Source of the DNA: Jilunia laotingensis
GTDB lineage: Bacteria; Bacteroidota; Bacteroidia; Bacteroidales; Bacteroidaceae
Assembly: GCF_014385165.1 (NCBI RefSeq)
Contig: NZ_JACRTF010000001.1
Location: 2,232,001 to 2,296,000, forward strand
Direction of reading: 5' to 3'
DNA: 64,000 nucleotides
Made by a program: the position numbers and the translations under genes. The notes beneath the pieces were generated by a model, which was not told the origin of the DNA, made no database searches, and was given only the letters and a program-made list of their open reading frames with translations. Position 1 is the first letter of the stretch, and the number at the start of each line of letters is the position of its first letter. This document shows, piece by piece, positions 58,109 to 64,000 of the stretch.

Positions 58109-60192
58109 CTACTCGTGACATAAAATATATATCAGGCGTAGGCCCGCAAAAAGCTACCGTACTCAACAAGGAGTTGAGCATTTTCTCCGTACACGATCTT
58201 ATCTATTATTTTCCTTATAAATATGTCGATCGTAGCCGTATTTATTATATCCATGAGATAGACGGAAACATGCCCTATATACAGTTGAAGGGGCAAATTT
58301 TGGGCTTTGAAACCATTGGTGAAGGTCGTCAACGGAGATTGATCGCCCATTTCTCCGATGGTACCGGAGTGGTCGATTTGGTGTGGTTCCAAGGAATCAA
58401 GTTCATTATCGGCAAATATAAAGTTCATGAGGAATACATAGTATTTGGCAAGCCCACCGTGTTCGGTGGTAGAATTAATCTTGCCCATCCCGACATAGAC
58501 AAAACTTCGGAACTGAAACTGACAGCGGCAGGGCTGCAACCTTATTATATCACAACTGAGAAGATGAAGCGCAGCTTCCTCAACTCGCATGCCATTGCCA
58601 AGATGATGGTTTCCGTGCTTCAACAGATACAAGAACCCTTGCCGGAAACATTATCCCCAAAAATCTTGTCCGACCATCACCTCATGCCGCTTACCGACGC
58701 CCTGCGAAATATTCATTTTCCTGTCAACCCGGAGCATCAAAGAAAGGCGGAGTACCGTCTGAAATTTGAAGAACTGTTTTATGTGCAGTTAAACATCCTA
58801 CGATATGCCAAGGACAGGCAACGGAAATACAGGGGTTATGTATTCGAGACGGTAGGCGAGATATTCAATACTTTTTATTCCCGCAATCTTCCCTTTGAAT
58901 TGACCGGTGCGCAAAAACGAGTATTGAAGGAGATTCGCCAGGATGTCGGTTCAGGCCGTCAAATGAATCGTTTGCTGCAAGGAGATGTGGGAAGTGGAAA
59001 GACGTTGGTGGCATTGATGAGCATGTTGCTCGCCTTGGACAATGGATATCAGGCTTGTATGATGGCACCTACGGAAATTCTTGCAAACCAGCATTATGAG
59101 ACGATCAAGGAATTACTTTACGGGATGAATGTCCGGGTAGAACTGCTTACGGGTTCTGTAAAAGGCAAAAAGAGAGAAGCGATACTTGCCGCCTTGCTGA
59201 CCGGTGATGTGCATATCCTGATCGGCACTCATGCCGTCATTGAAGATACGGTTCATTTTTCTTCCCTCGGCTTTGTCGTAATTGACGAACAGCATCGTTT
59301 CGGAGTGGCCCAGCGGGCACGGTTATGGAGCAAAAATGTTCAGCCGCCTCATGTGCTGGTTATGACAGCTACGCCTATTCCACGTACATTGGCGATGACT
59401 TTATATGGAGACCTGGATGTCTCTGTGATAGACGAACTTCCTCCCGGACGCAAACCGATTGCAACCTTTCATCAGTTCGATAATCGGCGTGAAAGCCTTT
59501 ATCAATCGGTTCATAAACAGATTGCCGAAGGAAGGCAAGTCTATATTGTTTATCCGCTTATCAAGGAGAGTGAGAAGAGTGATATGAAGAATCTGGAAGA
59601 GGGATTCCTGCATATCTGTGAGGAATTTCCGGACTGCCGCGTCTGTAAAGTGCATGGCAAGATGAAGCCTGCCGAAAAGGACGAGCAGATGCAGCTTTTC
59701 GTCTCGGGTGAAGCCCAGATTATGGTAGCTACCACCGTGATAGAAGTGGGGGTGAATGTGCCGAACGCCTCGGTGATGATCATAGAGAATGCGGAACGTT
59801 TCGGACTGTCGCAACTGCACCAACTTCGCGGTCGTGTGGGACGTGGTGCCGATCAATCCTATTGCATTCTGGTAACGAACTATAAACTGACGGAAGAAAC
59901 CCGGAAAAGGCTTGAAATCATGGTACGTACCAATGATGGCTTTGAGATAGCCGAAGCCGACCTGAAATTGCGCGGACCGGGGGATTTGGAAGGTACCCAG
60001 CAGAGCGGTGTTGCTTTTGACTTGAAGATAGCCGATATTGCCCGTGACGGACAATTGCTGCAATACGTACGTGGTATTGCTGAAAGCATCGTGGAAACTG
60101 ATCCTGAATCGCGCAACCCGGAGAATGATATTCTTTGGCAACAACTGAGGGCACTCCGTAAGACGAACGTTAATTGGGCTTCGATAAGCTGA
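58096..60192 (+). CDS. recG: ATP-dependent DNA helicase RecG
   Basis: 698 residues. The N-terminal wedge/OB domain includes '[34 protein letters not shown]'. Walker A GDVGSGKT is at residues 296-303, DEQH at about 397-400 ([13 protein letters not shown]), and motif VI lies in '[15 protein letters not shown]'. It ends with the TRG region '[19 protein letters not shown]'. It remodels stalled forks and Holliday junctions. Confidence 0.96.
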   Translation: MFDLTTRDIKYISGVGPQKATVLNKELSIFSVHDLIYYFPYKYVDRSRIYYIHEIDGNMPYIQLKGQILGFETIGEGRQRRLIAHFSDGTGVVDLVWFQGIKFIIGKYKVHEEYIVFGKPTVFGGRINLAHPDIDKTSELKLTAAGLQPYYITTEKMKRSFLNSHAIAKMMVSVLQQIQEPLPETLSPKILSDHHLMPLTDALRNIHFPVNPEHQRKAEYRLKFEELFYVQLNILRYAKDRQRKYRGYVFETVGEIFNTFYSRNLPFELTGAQKRVLKEIRQDVGSGRQMNRLLQGDVGSGKTLVALMSMLLALDNGYQACMMAPTEILANQHYETIKELLYGMNVRVELLTGSVKGKKREAILAALLTGDVHILIGTHAVIEDTVHFSSLGFVVIDEQHRFGVAQRARLWSKNVQPPHVLVMTATPIPRTLAMTLYGDLDVSVIDELPPGRKPIATFHQFDNRRESLYQSVHKQIAEGRQVYIVYPLIKESEKSDMKNLEEGFLHICEEFPDCRVCKVHGKMKPAEKDEQMQLFVSGEAQIMVATTVIEVGVNVPNASVMIIENAERFGLSQLHQLRGRVGRGADQSYCILVTNYKLTEETRKRLEIMVRTNDGFEIAEADLKLRGPGDLEGTQQSGVAFDLKIADIARDGQLLQYVRGIAESIVETDPESRNPENDILWQQLRALRKTNVNWASIS

Positions 60193-60354
60193 AAAACGGT
60201 TAAACACGCGTCTAATTGATAGAATATGTTGCAAAACATGTTTTTGCCTTAGTCCCCCTGTTTATAGTACTTTAGAGTGGGTGTTGCGGACGGAACTTCC
60301 TCGACTGTACAAAAAAATAGTTAAGGAATTATCCGGCTTTTCCATAGAAATAGC

Positions 60355-60362
60355 TATCTTTG
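60355..60362 (+). promoter_or_regulatory. -7 element of ndk
   Basis: TATCTTTG matches TAnnTTTG, 51 bases before the ATG. Confidence 0.6.
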
Positions 60363-60413
60363 AAAGAATTTTGTAAGAAATGTATCGTTTAACACTTTGA
60401 AAGCTGGCATGTC

Positions 60414-60878
60414 ATGATTGAGAAAACACTGGTCATTCTAAAACCTGGTACCCTTCAACGGGCATTGGTAGGTGAAGTTCTTCATCGTTTCGAGCGTAAG
60501 GGATTACGTCTGGCCGGTATGAAGATGATTAAACTGACAGATGAAGTTTTAAGCGAGCATTATTCCCACCTGAGTGCGAAACCGTTCTTTCAGCGAGTGA
60601 AAGATTCAATGATGACAGCTCCTGTCATTGTTTGTTGTTTTGAAGGTGTGGACGCAATTCAAACAGTTCGCACGTTGGCTGGCCCGACGAACGGACGTCT
60701 GGCAGCACCGGGTACCATCCGTGGTGATTATAGCATGAGTTTCCAAGAGAACATCGTTCATGCTTCCGATTCACCGGAAACCGCTGCGGTCGAGTTAACC
60801 AGATTCTTTAAACCAGAAGAAATATTCGACTACAAGCAGGCTACATTCGATTACCTGTACGCGAATGACGAATATTAA
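60414..60878 (+). CDS. ndk: Nucleoside diphosphate kinase
   Basis: 154 residues. TLVILKPGTLQRALVGE at the start, 'GPTNGRLAAPGTIRGDYS' and the catalytic His116 in NIVHASDSPE. It balances NTP pools by phosphate transfer from ATP. Slightly longer than many bacterial forms because of a C-terminal extension. Confidence 0.95.
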   Translation: MIEKTLVILKPGTLQRALVGEVLHRFERKGLRLAGMKMIKLTDEVLSEHYSHLSAKPFFQRVKDSMMTAPVIVCCFEGVDAIQTVRTLAGPTNGRLAAPGTIRGDYSMSFQENIVHASDSPETAAVELTRFFKPEEIFDYKQATFDYLYANDEY

Positions 60879-60895
60879 ACGAATGAACGAAACGA

Positions 60896-61780
60896 ATGAA
60901 TTTCAATTGTATTAAAACAGTTTTAATCGCCGCGACGGCAATGATCAGCTTGAATTCTTTCTCTCAGGACTTGATCGCCCGCCAGGCTCCCATTGACAAA
61001 AAATTAAAATCAGTAGACTCCTTGGCTTTGCAAAAGCAGATTCGTGCTGAGCAATCCGAATATCCGGCATTGAGCCTATACCCGAACTGGAATAACCAGT
61101 ATGCACATTCTTATGGCAAGGATGTTATTATCCCCGAAACTTATACGATCGATTTGACCGGGTTTTGTATGCCTACACCCAGCACACGTATCACCTCTCC
61201 TTTCGGTCCACGTTGGAGACGGATGCATAACGGGCTTGACTTGAAAGTGAACATCGGTGATACCATCGTTGCTGCTTTTGATGGAAAGGTGCGTATCGTG
61301 AAATATGAACGTCGTGGATATGGCAAGTACATCGTGATTCGTCATGATAACGGCTTGGAAACCATTTACGGTCATTTGTCAAAACAAATAGTAGAAGAGA
61401 ATCAATTAGTAAAGGCCGGTGAGCCGATTGGCTTAGGCGGTAATACAGGACGTTCAACAGGATCACATCTGCATTTTGAAACACGTTTTCTCGGGATAGC
61501 TATCAATCCCATTTATATGTTCGACTTTCCCAATCAGGACATCGTAGCAGATACTTATACGTTCAAGAAAGCAAAAAGTTACCAGCGCGGCAAGACCGGT
61601 GGATCACATGATAACCAGTTGGCTAGTGACGGAACGATCAGATATCATAAGGTAAAGAGTGGCGATACATTGTCTCGTATTGCTAAGTTACGTGGGGTGT
61701 CTGTCAGTACTTTGTGCAAGTTAAACCGTATAACGACCAAGACAACTCTCCGTATCGGACAGGTGTTACGTTGCTCTTAA
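60896..61780 (+). CDS. M23 family peptidoglycan endopeptidase with LysM domain
   Basis: 294 residues with a signal peptide (ends SLNSFSQ). The M23 domain has the first zinc ligands in 'RRMHNGLDLK' (H and D) and the later His pair in 'GSHLHFETRFLG'. The C-terminal LysM is 'YHKVKSGDTLSRIAKLRGVSVSTLCKLN'. It would bind and cut peptidoglycan cross-links in the periplasm. If it lacked activity it could act as a hydrolase activator, but the zinc residues seen look complete. Confidence 0.92.
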   Translation: MNFNCIKTVLIAATAMISLNSFSQDLIARQAPIDKKLKSVDSLALQKQIRAEQSEYPALSLYPNWNNQYAHSYGKDVIIPETYTIDLTGFCMPTPSTRITSPFGPRWRRMHNGLDLKVNIGDTIVAAFDGKVRIVKYERRGYGKYIVIRHDNGLETIYGHLSKQIVEENQLVKAGEPIGLGGNTGRSTGSHLHFETRFLGIAINPIYMFDFPNQDIVADTYTFKKAKSYQRGKTGGSHDNQLASDGTIRYHKVKSGDTLSRIAKLRGVSVSTLCKLNRITTKTTLRIGQVLRCS

Positions 61781-61810
61781 AAGAATAAGTACAAATCTTT
61801 TATATATTCT

Positions 61811-61845
61811 AAGGGGGATGGCAGCAAAGTCATCCCCTTGTTTGC
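61811..61845 (+). terminator. Probable intrinsic terminator
   Basis: AAGGGGGATG pairs with CATCCCCTT (one bulged G), followed by TGTTTGCTTTT. It lies 30 bases after the peptidase stop. Confidence 0.6.
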
Positions 61846-61945
61846 TTTTACTTTTGGCGCGTTCTCTTTTTTTATTCACCGTTGCTGTAACTTCAAACAA
61901 TTCCTAATTTCACTACCTCCTTTTTCGTTTTTCTTTATTTATTTG

Positions 61946-61953
61946 TACCTTTG
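61946..61953 (+). promoter_or_regulatory. -7 element of the DUF1599 gene
   Basis: TACCTTTG matches TAnnTTTG, 18 bases before the ATG at 61972; it rules out the in-frame start at 61951. Confidence 0.6.
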
Positions 61954-61971
61954 CGTCCTATTTGTAAGGAT

Positions 61972-62514
61972 ATGAAAGATACCAGGCAACAATTTGAACA
62001 TGTCATAGCCTTATGCCGTGACTTATTTTCCAAGAAGCTGCACGATTACGGTGCTGCATGGCGTATTTTGCGTCCGGCTTCAGTTACTGACCAGATTTTT
62101 ATCAAGGCCAACCGCATCCGTTGTATCGAGACCAAAGGGGTGGCATTGATCGATGAAGGTATTCGTTCGGAGTTCATTGCCATTGTCAATTACGGTATTA
62201 TCGGGTTGATCCAGTTGGAATTGGGATATGCCGAATCGGCAGATATCAGCAATGAAGAGGCGATGGTGCTTTATGACAAGTATGCGAAAACCGCCTTTGA
62301 ATTGATGCTTGCCAAGAATCATGATTATGACGAGGCGTGGCGCAGTATGCGTGTCAGTTCGTATACCGATCTGATCTTGATGAAGATTTATCGCACCAAA
62401 CAGATAGAGAGTCTTGCAGGCGATACGTTGGTGTCCGAAGGTATTGACGCGAACTACATGGACATGATCAATTATTCCGTGTTTGGGTTAATAAAGATAG
62501 AATTTGAAGGTTGA
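61972..62514 (+). CDS. DUF1599 protein with two internal repeats
   Basis: 180 residues from MKDTRQQFEH. It contains two copies of one module, about residues 7-82 and 99-178. Each has DYxxAWR, S.TD.I..K, a following R..(C/Q)IE, 'GI', and 'NY.I.GLI..E'. The biochemical role is unknown. The order DUF1599-DoxX-tpiA is familiar in Bacteroides, and the next gene overlaps its stop. Confidence 0.85.
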   Translation: MKDTRQQFEHVIALCRDLFSKKLHDYGAAWRILRPASVTDQIFIKANRIRCIETKGVALIDEGIRSEFIAIVNYGIIGLIQLELGYAESADISNEEAMVLYDKYAKTAFELMLAKNHDYDEAWRSMRVSSYTDLILMKIYRTKQIESLAGDTLVSEGIDANYMDMINYSVFGLIKIEFEG

Positions 62515-63865
62515 GAATTTAAATATTATCCTGAAGGTTTGGACAAACGTCTGCCGTTTTCTGCTGGCGTTCGCGTTCATCTTCTCCGGTTTTGTAAAAG
62601 CTGTCGATCCATTGGGGTCGCAATACAAGATACAAGACTATCTCGAAGCCTTTGGAATGACCTCTTGGCTACCATCCTTTTTCCCTATATTGGCAGCCAT
62701 CCTTTTGTCAGCGCTTGAGTTTTCGGTTGGGGTATGTATGTTTTTCGGGATACGGAAAACGGTGACTACCACGCTGGCTCTTTTGATCATGGTCTTCATG
62801 ACACCGTTGACACTTTATCTGGCATTGGAGAATCCCGTTTCCGATTGTGGCTGTTTTGGTGATGCTTGGGTGTTGACCAACTGGGAGACTTTCGGGAAGA
62901 ATATCGTGTTACTCATTGCCGCCATATCTACCTTCCGATGGAAAAAACTGATTTTACGTTTTATAACGGCAAAGACGGAATGGCTTGTGTCTTTGTATAC
63001 CATTTTGTTCGTATTCTCTCTCTCTTTCTATTGCTTGGCACATCTGCCGATTTTGGATTTTCGCCCCTATAAGATAGGAAAGAGCATTCCGGAAGGAATG
63101 GCGATGCCGGAGGGTGCAAAGCCAAGCGTCTATGAAACGACTTTTGTCTTAGAAAAAGACGGAGTGAGGAAGGAGTTTACACTTGAGAATTATCCGGACA
63201 GTACTTGGACGTTTGTCGATACCCGTACCGTGCTGAAGGAAAAAGGTTACGAACCTCCTATTCACGATTTCTCATTGGTGGAGCAGGCTACGGACGAAGA
63301 TATTACAGACGATGTGCTGACCGACATGAACTATACCTTCCTGTTGGTGGCGCACAGGATAGAAAATGCCGACGATAGCAATATCGATCTGATAAATGAG
63401 ATCTATGACTATTCGGTGGAGAACGGATATCGCTTTTATTGCCTGACCTCCTCTCCGGATGAAGAGATAGAGATATGGCGTGACAAGACCGGTGCGGAAT
63501 ATCCGTTTTGCATGGTAGATGATATCACGTTGAAAACGATGGTTCGTTCTAATCCGGGACTGATGCTGATAAGGAACGGAGTCATCCTGAATAAGTGGAA
63601 TGATGCCGACCTGCCCGATGAGTATGAGTTGTCGGGAAAGCTGGAAAGTCTGGCCTTGGGCAAACAGAAGCAGGTAAGTGACGGAAGGACAATCGGTTAT
63701 GTATTCCTTTGGTTCGCTGTTCCGTTGTTGTTGGTGCTGGGACTGGACGTTTTGGTGATAAAACGTCGGGAGAAGAAAAGCGAAGCACTCAGAAGGAGAA
63801 ACGCTCGCCTTATTCGCGAAAGTGCATTAAATCAGGAGGAGTCTAAGGATGATAATCCTGTCTGA
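62504..63865 (+). CDS. DoxX-like membrane protein (BT_3928 family)
   Basis: 453 residues from a TTG start that overlaps the previous gene by 11 bases; no ATG is near. Four or more membrane helices in the first 190 residues: 'RFLLAFAFIFSGFVKAVDPLGSQYKI', 'LEFSVGVCMFFGIRKT', 'LALLIMVFMTPLTLYLALENPVSDCGCFGD'. A CGC motif follows, as in the DoxX/MauE type. The C-terminal part resembles a thioredoxin-like domain ('YRFYCLTSSPDEEIEIW') and has a last helix near the end. Possibly linked to disulfide or electron transfer at the membrane (inference). Confidence 0.8.
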   Translation: MKVENLNIILKVWTNVCRFLLAFAFIFSGFVKAVDPLGSQYKIQDYLEAFGMTSWLPSFFPILAAILLSALEFSVGVCMFFGIRKTVTTTLALLIMVFMTPLTLYLALENPVSDCGCFGDAWVLTNWETFGKNIVLLIAAISTFRWKKLILRFITAKTEWLVSLYTILFVFSLSFYCLAHLPILDFRPYKIGKSIPEGMAMPEGAKPSVYETTFVLEKDGVRKEFTLENYPDSTWTFVDTRTVLKEKGYEPPIHDFSLVEQATDEDITDDVLTDMNYTFLLVAHRIENADDSNIDLINEIYDYSVENGYRFYCLTSSPDEEIEIWRDKTGAEYPFCMVDDITLKTMVRSNPGLMLIRNGVILNKWNDADLPDEYELSGKLESLALGKQKQVSDGRTIGYVFLWFAVPLLLVLGLDVLVIKRREKKSEALRRRNARLIRESALNQEESKDDNPV

Positions 63866-63907
63866 GCCCGATTTTGATATATAATTGATCATTAACCCTT
63901 TTAATAA

Positions 63908-64000
<93 letters not shown>

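Overview
The window is chromosomal DNA from a member of the Bacteroidaceae, most likely Bacteroides in the broad sense; the species cannot be named from sequence reading alone. Three things support this. The 16S/23S rRNA is of Bacteroides type. Promoters follow the Bacteroides consensus (TTTG upstream, TAnnTTTG at -7) with little Shine-Dalgarno. The gene content is typical of the group: a TonB/PstS/TPR operon, TamL/TamB, GldH, RicT/PSP1, M13 and S41 lipoprotein peptidases, a DUF1599-DoxX-tpiA string and mreBCD-PBP2-rodA. No phage, insertion sequence, integrase or CRISPR array was seen.

Layout. 1-2876: the end of a TonB operon with a PstS-like lipoprotein and a TPR protein. 3116-3188: initiator tRNA with its terminator. 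3428-5461: TetR-fabG-rluA. 5568-6873: a likely surface lipoprotein and two tandem, nearly duplicate small secreted Pro/Glu-rich proteins, all on the minus strand. 6874-7617: an intergenic region with a 22-bp-periodic repeat array that can fold into a long hairpin. 7618-14965: a sigma-54 response regulator, a cyclophilin lipoprotein, an M16 peptidase, a MATE transporter and a hybrid histidine kinase with REC and Hpt domains. 15032-22019: TamB and TamL. 22143-28389: a small glycan group (nucleotidyltransferase, GT4, polysaccharide deacetylase, GT2, and a Vi-antigen-like UDP-sugar dehydrogenase/epimerase pair). 28490-29872: an S41 lipoprotein protease. 29873-30662: a second intergenic region with the same 22-bp repeat. 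30663-36371: an ABC-F ATPase, an M13 peptidase and purH. 36431-42100: the rod-shape operon mreB-mreC-mreD-PBP2-rodA. 42102-46330, minus strand: metF, DNA polymerase III delta prime, ricT and gldH. 46331-47717: an unusual pyrimidine-rich leader with two tandem rRNA promoters. 47718-52855: 16S, tRNA-Ile, tRNA-Ala, 23S, 5S and a strong terminator. 53180-64000: nadK, pdxJ, tolQ/tolR/TonB-like, DJ-1, ispD, recG, ndk, an M23/LysM peptidase, DUF1599, a DoxX protein and the start of tpiA.

How the genes fit together. Much of the window serves the cell envelope: TonB and Tol-type energy transduction, TamL/TamB outer-membrane assembly, the rod complex, glycan-making enzymes, a hydrolase of the M23 family and several lipoprotein proteases. 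The rest is core metabolism (purine, folate, NADP, PLP, isoprenoid, nucleotide pools) and the ribosomal RNA operon.

The least explained elements are the two 22-bp-periodic TCATCnnnGATGA arrays, 22.8 kb apart; the duplicated small secreted proteins; the low-complexity tail of RicT; and the polypyrimidine tract in front of the rRNA operon.
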